Source of the DNA: Trichostrongylus colubriformis | Lineage: Eukaryota > Nematoda > Chromadorea > Rhabditida > Trichostrongylidae | Length of the DNA stretch: 64,000 bases | Direction: 5' to 3' | Assembly: GCA_963978905.1 (NCBI GenBank) | Contig: OZ022260.1 | Span: 19,208,334-19,272,333 of the forward strand | Shown here: piece after piece, positions 46,401-57,639 of the stretch | Position numbering within the stretch: position 1 is the first letter of the stretch | Layout of the letters: each line of letters opens with the position of its first letter | The notes under the pieces: generated by a model | Seen by the model: only the letters and a program-made list of their open reading frames with translations | Databases searched by the model: none | Told to the model about the DNA's origin: nothing | Position numbers and translations under genes: made by a program

Positions 46401-49400
46401 GTAAACCGATTACCCATAATTGAAGGCTCCTCTCGCAAGAACCATCGATATCTTATCTCAGAAATCGCGAATTAGCCGACAAATGATTTTTGCTGAACAT
46501 CATTCTGTAGGGTTACTGAGGGCATATGGCAACAGTCTTGCGCGCTGGTGCCCATTTGCCCCTATTTGCACCGAATCCAATTCCTCGCGACAGCTTCGAA
46601 ACTGGTGATGGTATTGGAGAGCGCTTATTTTAGCGCTGTGGTCATCAACCAGATTCTTTTGTACAACACTGAAAAATCATGTGCTTGCCCGAGCCTCAGT
46701 AGATAGGACAAAGGGTTCTTTCCTTTTCTGAACTTATGTAAGACAAAAATATTGCCGAACGCGAGCACATTAGAGTGCCCACTCTGCTACATGAGCAATC
46801 CATCTGGAGGTGAACGGCGTTTGTATCAAAAGTATGTTTGGTGTCCAAGATCGTATGGTAAATAATCACCATGAGTGAGTTTTCAGCAGATTTGGTGAAA
46901 AAAGTTTCACTAGTTTGGTGCGTATGGCGTCAACCTGTAGGGGTATCACGTCCGAGACTAGCATCCTCGGTAACCCTGTCCGAAGTTCAAGGAAAGGTTC
47001 GATTTTGATCTGGAATGTAATTACGATGATCAAGTTTGGAACATCGCAAAGATGTTACTAGGCATAAATCTCCGTCTCTTTACATTGAATCAAGTTATCA
47101 TAAGGACAAGGAGACTTGACCAGGGAACGATGACTAGAAAATAATTTGGTGTAAGAACCTTGCCGCGATTCCAGCAATTATCCTTTTCAGTGTAAAAATT
47201 AACCAAAATCAAATTGCCACCTAACGGATGATAGTCACCTGTAATGGATGTCCTGCTTAGAGCCTTTACCCGAGACCTGAAATGTTCAGTAACTCCACAA
47301 CTTGTTCTACTATTTGTATTCGACCTTTCAGCCAACCCTGTTGCAAATTGAATTCTTCGATGCTGCTGGGACAGTGGTGCGAACCGTAACCGGTGGACCA
47401 CCCACACTAGTCGTTAGGGTGAGTATCAAACGCCTTTTATGTGTGCTAGCTTATCATCAGGCCAAACTATGATGCAGAAGCAATGTGGTAACTTAGGTAG
47501 GCGGTGATTACCGTACGTTCTCAGGCTAAGGTTCGAAGTGTAAAGGGGGGATGTTATAGAACTGACAAACTGGATTCAAGTCCAAAACTAATATTTAATT
47601 TCATCATGGCTTAAAATTTCGAAGCAACAGAAAGCGGCGACACACAAATAGGAAACAAGGTAAGACTAATTTTCTATGAAATCAGTGCTTAAGACGATAT
47701 TGTAGGGAGGACAGCACATGGAAAGGCAAAAGATAGATAGAGGTAAAGGGGACGCTGTTCTCTCGGTCTTCTTGGAGTTGTGAACTGTGATCCACGTGCC
47801 AAGCTTCCTAAAGGCACAGTTTACGATAATACGAGTATCTTGGCTCTATCAGCGAGCAGTTAGCCCCTTCCACAACGGCAAAGCGTGTGCCATCATCGCG
47901 GCGCTAGGGTGAGTGTTTAATGCGTAAAGAACGAGTAAATAAGATGACGACCACCGCCTCGAGATGGCCCGCACCCACCTTCGATTCAGTCAGCAGGTAA
48001 CCCGTGGATTTTACGTGTGTGAGAAGCACGATATCGACCGCGATAAGAAATGGTAAGAAAACCTCCGATTATAAAAACAACCTTATCGGATGATATTAGG
48101 TGTATGCAGAATAAATGGCCAAAACAGACCACTCTTTTCACAGCCATAACTCCGCTCAGACACAACTTGTTCTGTCGAAACAAAAACCATTCGAATCTAC
48201 GCAACTCTGCCAAGGATTTGGTAAAGAAAATATGCCATTATGATAAAAATCTGGATTCTCGCAATGCAGAATTTGATTATGATGGCATATTTTCTATTCC
48301 AGATCGTTGGCGAAATTCTGTAGATTCGAATGGTTTTTATTTCGACAAATAAAGTCGGGTCTGAGCGAAGTTATGGCCAGTTATGTTTTGGCCATTGATT
48401 CTGCGTACACCTAATATCATCACGTTCAACTTGCCCAAATGCTTGCTTTTGTGCAAACTAGTCGAAAGCAAGAGACAGAAACACTTTATTTCCGAGGTTT
48501 TCGAAAGGTTCCATTGTTGTTTCTTCACACTTTTGTTCTTCAGCACTGTCAAAGTCTTTGTGGAGACCGACGAGGCATGAAAATTATCGTGAACTATGTC
48601 TTCAAACCGACGCTCATAACTTATCGTGTGGTGCAAGATCGATACTAGATACGTTGTTCAGTTCCACAATCCCGAGAAGACCACATAGAGAAGTGTACTC
48701 TCTGTGCTGATGGATTGTCGATAGAAACCCTATGCTAACCCGATCCACATCGAGGCCGGCTAACGTCAATAACCCTTTCGTTGGTCCACTCGCACCAAGT
48801 ACGGAGAAATCTCCGAAATTCGCCGAATAGCCTGGGAAGCGGTATCTATTCACGGATACCAACGTGGATGAACATTCGAGGAACAGTGGGACGAAAACGA
48901 AAAATTAGCTGATATGGGTTTCTTTCATATCTTAATACGACTTCAAGAACGTAAACTGATACTTGCGGCCATTATAAGGACCAGATAGGAGTTTGTATTA
49001 TAAACAAAATGGATGAATCCTCATGCATGGCGCATCCCGCAGGAAGGCTGGCAAACACTAGTCGTCATTTCGTAAGACTTTTGAGAGCAAATGATGCGTG
49101 CTGGAGGTGTTTCGGAAACAATGAATGATTATTTTTCAAAGATTCGTAGACGATCTTGCCACATCGATGAAAAAATGTTCTCGATTAGCTTCTTCTGAAA
49201 TAACTTCTTTTATTTTGGAGATATGGTATTGTTGCAGTAGGTGGTTAGGAACCGGCAACCTCGCACACCCCAGACAACAAAACTGCACTTATAAGGTTGA
49301 GTTCGAAGGAAGTAACGACCATGCAAAGTGAAACATTTCGAAAGTTTTCAAAATTTTCCTCTACTGAATTTCCATATAGAGAAGTAGGCAATCGTCAGGG

Positions 49401-52400
49401 AAACCAACCGGCCAGTAGATCGGTCTAAGTAGGTTACTAAGAAAGTAGTTTGCACTACCTCGAAAGATTAAGCTTTAGGTCCATAAGCTATAATTCAAAG
49501 CTGTTTAGAGAAAGGGTTATATTTTAAGCAAGTCGCTCGGGTCAATTTTACCTTGATTCCAATATAAAAGCGCGTAACTACAATGCACTTTAAGACCTTA
49601 ATAAATAGCGTGATGTTTGAACTTTTATAAAAGGCTTTGACAGAGTGACACAAAAGACGATGACCGATACAGAGCTAACTTATCTATCCTTATTTTTAGA
49701 GATGATAATTTTACTAATCAGAATAGCAGCAATTCTAGGCTATACATATTCGCTGTAGAATCCTGATTTGAACAACGAAAATGTAGTATGCTGCTAATGA
49801 AAAATTCCGAGAGTGTGATAAAAAAGCTTAGCAAAAACAGTTTGAAATTTGGAAAGCAATTTCAACAAATCAAAGAATTATTCCATCCTGAATGTGCTGT
49901 ACTGCAGTAAAAGTATTGTTTCAGGTCCATTGTGTGAACGCTATCTGGAACGTACGGGCAACTGCTACTTCTACTGTAAATATTCCCATTTCATCAGTGA
50001 GTTTGAAAGTTAATCACCTTGAAAAAATAACATCAAAAAAAGTGTCCAGAGCAGCACTTCAAAAAAGACCTCGGTCCAAGTATTCATGGATCGTCCAACG
50101 TTTTGGCCCAGCATGATCACTTCAGAGTAACTTCACAGCCGCTCAGCATTAGCTGATTTGTAGTAATCAAAAATGCCTTGATAACCTTCCGGCATCAGCA
50201 GCAGTACTGCATGACTGTGAAATCGCTGCTCAGAGTGGAAAATTCCCAGTGCCGCAGTGGAAAATTATCACAATAAAACTAATAAAATTACGAAAAACAT
50301 TTCTTCCCTTCTACTGCTTCTCCTCGATAACGATCATCTACGCATTAAGCATCAGTGAAGAGTGTGGCAATACCTAGTTTGGACATTTGAAAATTCTTCG
50401 AAATTTCTCATTGCAAAACGATTCTGGAATATTCTCCAATCACAAAATGTGGTTTATGTGAACGCTGTTCAATACCGAATACCGTCAATATCGAATTCCA
50501 GACTCAGATGACAAAAAGAATCGTTTTTTACTGAAATGTCGTTTTTCCTATTCCGCTGAATGATATAGCCACGTCATGCTTCCCCGTCGATTTTATTTTC
50601 CACCTGCTGAAATGTTTTGTTGTCGACGCGCCCTCCTTTTCAAACGATGGCAGAGAGGATATTGCTATGTGACTCGAAGAAAGATTAGATTATCTCAAAA
50701 AGGGCACAAAATGAATGATGCAGAAAATGCACTAGCGTCACATAGTTTCCAATAATGTCAGCAAGGATCGGCCAGTGTATGAAACAAAAAAGCAATGGAA
50801 GAGGTTCTTTTCCATATGTAGATAGGCGCAACATTTTGATAAACAAAAGTCAAATTCTCACTGAGTGATGTTCGAGAAAGAGATGTTTTTTGAAACCCAG
50901 TGCCTCAGCATAAACTGATTACCGGTGTTTAAGAGGGATCTGTTAGTGTACTGATAGTGAATGAGGAAGGCACCGTTCATAACTACAGGACAATACAAAA
51001 CCGAACCAACTTTGTCAAAGGATGGAGCCAAGCAGATTGGATCAGGATGCCTGACGCATTCTGAAGGTTGTAATCCGCCTTCTTGCTCTTATTTTTCTCT
51101 AGACTGTCTCTCCTAGTGAAAAAATCGCTCAGCATCTCCTCAAGCAGGACAGACAGGGGTTTTCAGAATGAAACACAAAGGAGGCGGTGTCACCGTGGGA
51201 GTCGACGGAACTCTTGCTTTAGTTTGAGTCCAATAAACCAGTTGATGTCAGCTGGAGCGTTAATATCAGCGCTCAAGAGTCACCGAAGGAAGCTTTCGAG
51301 ACCTGTGTACCCGATGGAGAATGTGCGCAACTACATGAAGTGAACAATATGTGCCAGAAAGAGCCATTTCGAAGGATTCGGAATGTTTAAACGGGCTCCC
51401 ATCAAATCAGAGCGCCAAAAGCGGGCCAAAAGCATGCTAAAAAAATTAGATTAGACAACCGTCCCAGGTCATTCAAGGCAAGGGGGACCAAAAAGCTGCC
51501 AGTATGGTTTCTTTCTTTTTCCATTGTTTCTTCGTTGATGAGAACGTTAATATATCCAGTGGCTCGCAGAATAGGAAACTCGGCGTTTTCAAAAAGCAAG
51601 AAGAAATTTTTTATGCTGTGAGGCTGGAATTTGGTACTGATACACTATGTACGAGAGCATTCACATTTACTACACCTACTTTGGCGGAAGGGCGGCGCTT
51701 CTTGAAATATGAAAGATGTTGATCCATTCTTCTCAAAGTGGTTCAGTCCTAGAGAGTACACTTGTGCGGGGAGCATGTATTTGTCAGCGTCCATCGTAGC
51801 CTTTATGGACAGGGCGCACTAGGTGTCGAGAAAATTGGCTTCATCAGTGCGGCTGCCTCCCCCTCAACAAGGACTCAAATACGAGCCCCTTTTCACCATG
51901 TTCATGTCTCCTACACCATTAGTAAAAGCAGTGCCGATTGCATAGCATTACTAAGTATTTTATTGCTGTAATTTTCGTGTTGACCACTCAATCATATTTT
52001 CTTACATAACCGGGTAGGCTGACAGTGCGTTTCGCTCACCATCTAGCTTGGGACCATTGCTGACCCCTACCATGACGACCTCCCCCCCCCCCTCCCGGCC
52101 GTCAAATACGACCACTCCTGCCCTGGAATTCTCAGCTCCTGATACCCCTTGCCTATAGAGCGCGTGACCCGCAGATTGGCTGCAAGCTGAAATTTCTCGC
52201 GGGTCACAGAAGAAATCAGTTTATTCATACGATGCTCAACATTTCCTTTTCTGCCGTACTCTTCATAGTCTCCCAAATGGTGCGCCCCGCTGTCGTCGTT
52301 GGTGTAATGAAGAGGTATGAGAAATCACCGCAAAGATCTAGTCTTTTGGTGAACGCATCAGAATAGCGGTTGCACCGTTGTTCTTCGCGTTTCTTTGCCA

Positions 52401-53681
52401 CTGCACGAAAAATACGGGATTATCGGAGCTCCGACCACTTCATGGTTTCCTCGTTGACAAATTCGAGATTGCGGAGATGACCCACGACGTGACCAACCGC
52501 GACGAAAGTCTCTATTTCAGACGAAGCAGTGGTGAATTCGGCTAAATTTAGCACTGCCGTGACATCTGACATCAGTTGAACTTTGTAGGCGCAGTGCCTT
52601 CATACCACTTTGACCTTAATAAAAACATCATAGGGAAGACCGTGTCGATCGATGGTCGCTTGAATCTTGCTTGATGATGTCGCTAACTGACCGTTCACAG
52701 ACTTTCTGCTGCATAACCTTTACTTTTTCGAGTATACTGGTTTGGTCTAGTGGTATGAGCTATGATTCCAATCAGTCCCAGTTCATGATCAGAAAATAGC
52801 CACTTCCAGGAGAACGAGATACGATGCGGCTTTATAAAGTTTGTGGTAGAGCTAAATAGCAGGAAAAGTACACAAACAATAATACTCGCTGGTTAACGTC
52901 TTTAACTCTTCTGTTTATAGGCTTCTTCGGGACGTGCTATCCTAGTCCTCTAATCATCTTACCGTAAACCTACTGTATACTTTCTGGACTAAGGTGCACA
53001 CCACGTCTCACGAAAAGAGGTTTCGCGCACTCTGCATTGCTGGTTGCCTCTGGTGCAGTCGGCGGGGTTAACTGAACTTGAAAGCCACGAACGTTGCCCC
53101 GCCGCCCTACAGTAACTCACGCTGACAGCTCATTGGCAGTGGCGCACTACGTGAGCATCCGATTGAGGCCACGATCAGGACCCCAAGGTATAGTTCTACG
53201 AAGCGAATTGCTACGAATTGACATAAACGTTTTGGGCATGAATCAATTACCTCGTGGGGCATGAATCAATTAACTCGTGGGATGAGCCGCGCATCTAGTT
53301 CCAATCGGAATCGTGGTAGCAGGTAAATCCGATTTGGTCTATACGATGATTTGCTGGGGCCAGCCGATGTACAAGTCAGTGCTTTTATCCTCTTAGGCGA
53401 GTCTGGTACCAGTTCACCCACGCCAGAGGGAAGGAAGCATTGCCAGTGCGGGCATTGATGATTGATTTAATTCTAGCATAATAAAAGCGGAATGCGTGTT
53501 ACATGCCATTACACCACTTCCATTTCTTTGCATTATTTTTTCTATATTGGGAAATTACAGAAAAGATGTCTCAGGCCCTGATTTCTTTCATAACCTTGAC
53601 AATGACTTTAAGGTATCATGTGCGCAAACAGGATCCACAGGAACTGACGCAGGATACGTCGTTGGTTCAGATACAAACTGA
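43422..53681 (+). CDS. Secreted cysteine-rich C6-like nematode protein, gene 2 (156 aa)
   Basis: Five exons: 43422-43515, 44234-44382, 47332-47418, 49925-49996 and 53613-53681. The phases are 1, 0, 0, 0, exactly as in the paralogue at 37791-40769; exon 3 has the same length (87 nt), and the sum is 157 codons including stop. The signal peptide is MERLLQCTILSVVLGVV, followed by a TTT-rich stretch. Exon 2 has CCPLLS, FHQCTIL and STCPTDGFVFC, exon 3 LQIEFFDAAGTVVRTV, exon 4 VHCVNAIWNVRA and exon 5 VSCAQTGSTG. All cysteines of gene 1 are kept; the CxNGxW box reads CVNAIW. The last acceptor, TTTAAG, is weaker than the others. The gene spans over 10 kb because introns 2-4 are filled with transposons. 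Confidence 0.86.
44100..44178. mobile_element. PiggyBac-like terminal sequence, partial
   Basis: The right end reads, on the opposite strand, TTAACACGTTGACGACTGCG, followed by CGCTTTTTCCCACG. This matches the ends of the element at 60002-60641. The other end was not found. Confidence 0.5.
44748..45623 (+). mobile_element. Degenerate mariner in intron 2 of gene 2
   Basis: 876 bp with ends TCAGGTTGTAAGGAAAGTT and the inverse of TTAGGTTGTAAGGAAAGTT, flanked by TA. The plus strand has faint C-terminal mariner blocks (ALTRPSxSSDLVL near 45310, then an IxWQKMQ-like segment) in several frames. It is more decayed than the other mariners here. Confidence 0.75.
46060..46335. mobile_element. A-family-like fragment in intron 2 of gene 2
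   Basis: The right part (TCATAATCCACAATCGGCC, then ACCACTGGTGTCTTTGAA) is collinear with the right end of the element at 39299-39707. The left end is unclear. Confidence 0.45.
47810..48605. mobile_element. D-family element, copy 2, interrupted by a MITE
   Basis: The ends AAGGCACAGTTTACGATAAT and ATTATCGTGAACTATGTCTT match those of 16448-16921. Shared internal boxes are ATATCGACCGCGATAAG and CTTATCGGATGATATTA before the interruption, and TTCTTCAGCAC after it. The left TTAA is mutated to CCTA. Confidence 0.78.
48096..48414. mobile_element. Foldback MITE inserted in the D element
   Basis: 319 bp, with ends TTAGGTGTATGCAGAATAAA and the inverse of TTAGGTGTACGCAGAATCAA. TA on both sides (48094-48095, 48415-48416) lies inside the GATGATATTA box of the D element. 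The arms are about 140 bp and share, inverted, ACCATTCGAATCTAC and GGCATATTTTCT. The TA duplication and terminal TTAGG point to mariner-mediated mobility. Confidence 0.9.
50000..53230. other. Intron 4 of gene 2, mostly unassigned
   Basis: No exon of another gene can be supported. At 52081-52092 a C-run precedes, with some spacing, TCAAATACGACC, the inverse of the GnTCGTATTTG motif seen elsewhere in the window. Confidence 0.4.
53236..53475 (-). mobile_element. tRNA-derived SINE, diverged copy
   Basis: Collinear with the minus-strand SINE at 56537-56841: GGCCAGCCGATGTACAAGTC, then GTGCTTTTATCCTC and GAGTCTGGTACCAG. The tRNA-like head is lost or eroded. A 24-bp direct repeat (GGCATGAATCAATTA-CTCGTGG, two copies) lies at its left edge at about 53234-53281. 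Confidence 0.7.
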
Positions 53682-54769
53682 ATGAAACCGAGGACCCTTC
53701 GCTTTTCGAAAGTGTATATACTAATAATTTTATTAATGAAGAGTGGTTGTATTTCCCAATTTCTTTTCCGCGCAAATATGTCCAATCAAGTCTTCTGCGG
53801 GTAGCTATGGATTGCAGTAGCACTCGTGCTACTTCGGTTAGTGTTCTACAGATCTGTCTTTTTGCAAGCTTCCGAAAATGACACTATGCGCAGAAAGTTT
53901 AGAACTTGGGGCACCCCACTGTACCATAAAAGTAGCTGCAGTATCGCCAATCACACATTCAATATCTTAACTGAACCTTATCCAGCACACGGTGAGATCA
54001 CATGCGTGGTGCAGAACAGACGAAAAACGGGTGCGTACACTTATCACAAACTTTCGCTTTGCGACGTCGCACTCGCGGCCCGTCAGCACAACTTGCCGCG
54101 GTCAGTACGAATTCCGCTCAGGACGCAAGCGTCTGGTACCATGGAGGTTTTATAGAATGAGCTGTTTATCTCATCACTATCTAAACAACAATAACTTTTG
54201 CCCCCTAAAAAGACAAAGTGGTGACATAAAAAGTTAAAGAAACGATAGCATTACATGATAACAATCCTAATCCAGAAATAATTAATGCGGACAAAATCCC
54301 CAAAGGAAGTTCTGCGATTTACGCAATCACACGCGAAGAATTCCGCGGCGCCGCTCAACGTGCGCGGCTGCGTGAAATTCGTCACAAGTGTACACACCCA
54401 CGAAATACCAGTTGCTCAGAACGGATTGCGCGGTCCACTCGAATCAAAGTACCGTCACTAAATGGTGTTTTACTACGGAACCCTCGTAATGGCCTAGTCC
54501 TGTATTGGACAGTACCTTGATTTGTGATATGCATATGAAATGATGATGACAATTCAGTGCGTTTCGCACAAAGATAACAAGGAATTTTATCGCATCTCAG
54601 TTACCTAGTTCATAACAAAATATAAACATCTACAACAAGTCTAGGGATATAACATCATATAGCTCATTCATACAAAGACTATGACTATGAGCAAAGATCA
54701 CCCTCAAAGACTGTGAGCCATGGCAGACACCTATGTAACAAAGTATAAATCTGCACATCTGCTCACTTA
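53682..54769. other. Region between convergent genes
   Basis: It lies between the end of the plus-strand cysteine-rich gene 2 and the end of the minus-strand PIGL gene. I see no further exon; open frames at 53826-54237 have no family features. Confidence 0.45.
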
Positions 54770-57420
54770 TTAACTGGCTTTGCTCTTACGTTTCGCAACT
54801 GGAATCTTGCTGATTGGAGCGATACGTCGAAAAGTATTAATGCAGATGTACCTGCAAAAATAACATTACTTAGTTTTTGATTATTTCACCTTCATGAACT
54901 ACGAAACCGAAGGTGCGAATTAATACTACACTGAAGGGTAGGCATTACTAATCAAAGCAGTAAAAAGCATAACGAATGGAGCATGGATCACCCTTGAGCG
55001 CAGCATTGAATTTCTCGATGACTTCATTAATTTGAGATACTCGACCAAATGAAGAGAAACGCTACTGAATCACATATACAGATTAGGCGCCCCCAGTCTC
55101 CAAGTAACCAACCTAAGCTGGTAGCCTACCCTGATATTATATGACACCCATATTAATGATGAATCATGTTGGGTCTCTTGGCCCTCCACTGCCGGATCGA
55201 CGGTCGAAGCTGTAGCCCCAATGGATTTGCTTATCACAGGCAAAGTGCCGTGATCAGCCCCACACACCATATGGTGTCTAATATACTTACAAAAGCCAAT
55301 ATTGCTGTAGCTACGAGGGTCATGGTGAGGTCTAGCTGGTTCGACGACATAATTTGCAATATATGTCGCCTATGGCCAAGAACTAGGCATATCAAGCTAA
55401 ATCTTCGAAAGTAACGCCAAATCGGAGCCAATGGCGTCCAAAAAATGATGAAAGATATCACACGTACCTACTGAAGATCATGTACAGGAAACGGAACCAC
55501 ACGAACTGGGAGCGATGCCGCCTCATAGCACGCCAAGCTGCTGCAATATCGCGACCTTTTGCAAAATACTGGAATGGTGAACGAGCCACCGAGAACGGAG
55601 CATCGAATATTCCAGTGTATCTGAAATGAAGGATATGTAACCATATGCATAACAAGTCTAGAAAAAATAATCTCACTTCCTTAGAAGGGGAACTGAATCA
55701 AGTACAAAAATTTGCACATCCTCAGGAATAACACCTCGAGTATATGCATCTTGCAATGCTTCAAAGCACGATGAGTGATTGGTATGCCCTGAGACACCGC
55801 CAGCATCAAACGATAATACACAGTCCACAGACAATACCTGAAGTAGTTCGAAATGACGGTAATTTCCTTCACATGATAAGATTCTTCAGCTCAGGCAACG
55901 TACTACATCGTACGCTCCCTCTCAAGTAATAAATTTGAATTCCACTCTCTGCAGCGGTTGCCCAGCGGAGCGGGATGGCTTTGAATGATTGTCGTTATTG
56001 CCAAATTGTTGAGCATCGATGAATTCCATTATCGAGACATACAGCCATCGAGCGCTCACGTGCCAACTCAGGCAAAAGAACGAGATTAAAATCAAATAAA
56101 ACTTCCCTTCAAAAATCGAAGATGTTGCTGTCACAGTAAGTGGAGGAGAGGCACCCCACTATGAACGCTATTCTTTCCTGAACCAAGATAGGGGATAGTG
56201 AGCCGTTCCTTCATCTGCTAAGGTCTAGGCAGAATAATACCTTGTGCAGAATAACCCCTCAGATAAGCTTAGATGAGCAAATTTCAATGAATAGGCTTCT
56301 CCCCAACCCCCTCACTGCGATAGCACCTTGAAGATTGTTTCGCAGGAATTTGGACCGGTGCCACATTAACACATCCTTTTGAATACAGTAGTCAGCACGA
56401 ACCAACCAAAAGTCAAGCGTGCTGTCATTGTCAAATAGGTAAGCCTGTGACGCCCTTTACTAGACCTTTACTTGTCACAACTGCGGTTACTGCAACTACG
56501 CATTTACAGTGAGCACATGCATTAATAAGAATAAAAATTAAAGGATAAAAAGTTAAAGGACAAAGTTTTTGGCGTTAATCAATCCCTTCTGTGGGATGCG
56601 CCGCACATTCTAGTTCCATTCAGAATCGTGATGGCTGGTGAATGTGATGTGGCCTATACAATGACTTGCGGTGGCCAGCCGATGTACAAGTCAGTGCTTT
56701 TATCCTCCCAGACGAGTTTGGTACCGATTTACCGACCGAGGGATGGAAGGCTTGGTTGTCCTGGGCGGGAGTTGATGCGGGATTTGATCCCCGCACCATG
56801 AGAGTGGGGTGCACCACCTGTCACTACAGCACCTCCGCCCGTAAGAATAAAAAATACAGTTCAAAAATAGGAAACATAGCGTGTTAGACAGCAACAATAC
56901 TCAATTATTTATACCTCAATATGTCTGAGCAAGACATTGCTCAGTGCTTGATGATCCCATTGCCCTCCATCTGGAAAAGCATCGTAGTCAAGAACAGTGA
57001 CGTCAGATGAAGTGACACCAAGGAACTGAACGGCCTCCTGTAGCTCCCGACCACGGATTTTTCCCTTAGAAATATGTATACCATGAAAAGAACCGCTAAA
57101 CGAATTTTGAAATGGTGGAGCGGAAAACTAACCAGTCCCTCGAAATTCCCGTTAGATACGCACAGAATAAACACACGATGATTAGCAGCACTTAACGCTC
57201 GCAGCACAGGTGCAAAGAACATCGTCTCATCGTCAGGGTGAGCGATGACGAGCAAAACCTGGAAATATTGCCTTGATCACTCACCTCAACATCACTGTTT
57301 AAGCATGCTTGAATGAACCTTAGAAGACGGTCGTAAAGGCAGCGGTCTATTGCTGCGTAGTGAGCACAACAGAAGAACAACGAGAAAAAGAAGAACAAAT
57401 AAGATAAACAGTGGAAGCAT
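54770..57420 (-). CDS. PIGL: GlcNAc-PI de-N-acetylase (PIG-L), 257 aa
   Basis: Six exons: 57420-57319, 57258-57133, 57064-56915, 55837-55677, 55620-55468 and 54851-54770. All phases agree and the lengths sum to 258 codons including stop. PIG-L removes the acetyl group from GlcNAc-phosphatidylinositol in the second step of GPI anchor synthesis, at the ER. Exon 1 gives an N-terminal membrane span (LFILFVLLFLVVLLL). Exon 2 has the zinc-binding AHPDDE motif (LLVIAHPDDETMFFAP) and SNGNFEG. Exon 3 has GKIRGRELQ and FPDGGQWD, and exon 4 has FDAGGVSGHTNH, the second metal-binding block. Exon 5 has HRSQFVWFRFLYMIFSR and exon 6 YICINTF, then a basic tail. The length is close to human PIGL. A TTTCAG acceptor sits two bases before the ATG. 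A SINE lies in intron 3. Confidence 0.95.
56537..56841 (-). mobile_element. tRNA-derived SINE in PIGL intron 3
   Basis: Flanked by TAAGAATAAAAA on both sides (about 56525-56536 and 56842-56853). On the minus strand it starts GGGCGGAGGTGCTGTAGTGA and has the B-box-like GGGGATCAAATCCC. The tail is GCCAAAAACTTTG followed by A/T-rich CCTTTAA repeats. It is homologous to 11292-11581. Confidence 0.88.
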
Positions 57421-57430
57421 GGCTGAAATA
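57421..57430 (-). promoter_or_regulatory. Trans-splice acceptor of PIGL
   Basis: The minus strand reads TACTATTTCAG, then CC, then ATG, with AG at 57423-57424. This is a good nematode 3' splice site with no upstream exon in reach, so a spliced leader is the probable donor. It lies about 215 bp after the TMEM242 stop codon. Confidence 0.7.
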
Positions 57431-57639
57431 GTATACGTGTTATAAGCACTGCAAATCGAGCGTTCCCAGAGTTTTTCAGATCCTTTCAAATAAATAATCA
57501 CAAAAATAAAACAATACAGCCCAGAACATTACCTGCCTAAAAGTCTTTCGCTAGTAAGTACAAGATCAATATGAAGAAACAAGATGACGTTGCGATGTGT
57601 ATGAATTAAAAATGAAGTTCTTTCGCAATCAGTGCCGAT

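Larger units (their letters stand above)
47520..49480. repeat. Dispersed repeat R, copy 2, interrupted, in intron 3 of gene 2
   Basis: Blocks at 47520-47612 and 48719-49480 match 2985-3080 and 3085-4015. They are separated by about 1.1 kb that is absent from copy 1 and contains the D element and its internal MITE. Matching boxes include TCCTCATGCATGGCGCATCCC and GGTTAGGAACC/GGTAGTCATTC-type segments. The internal tandem duplication of copy 1 is absent. Confidence 0.7.
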
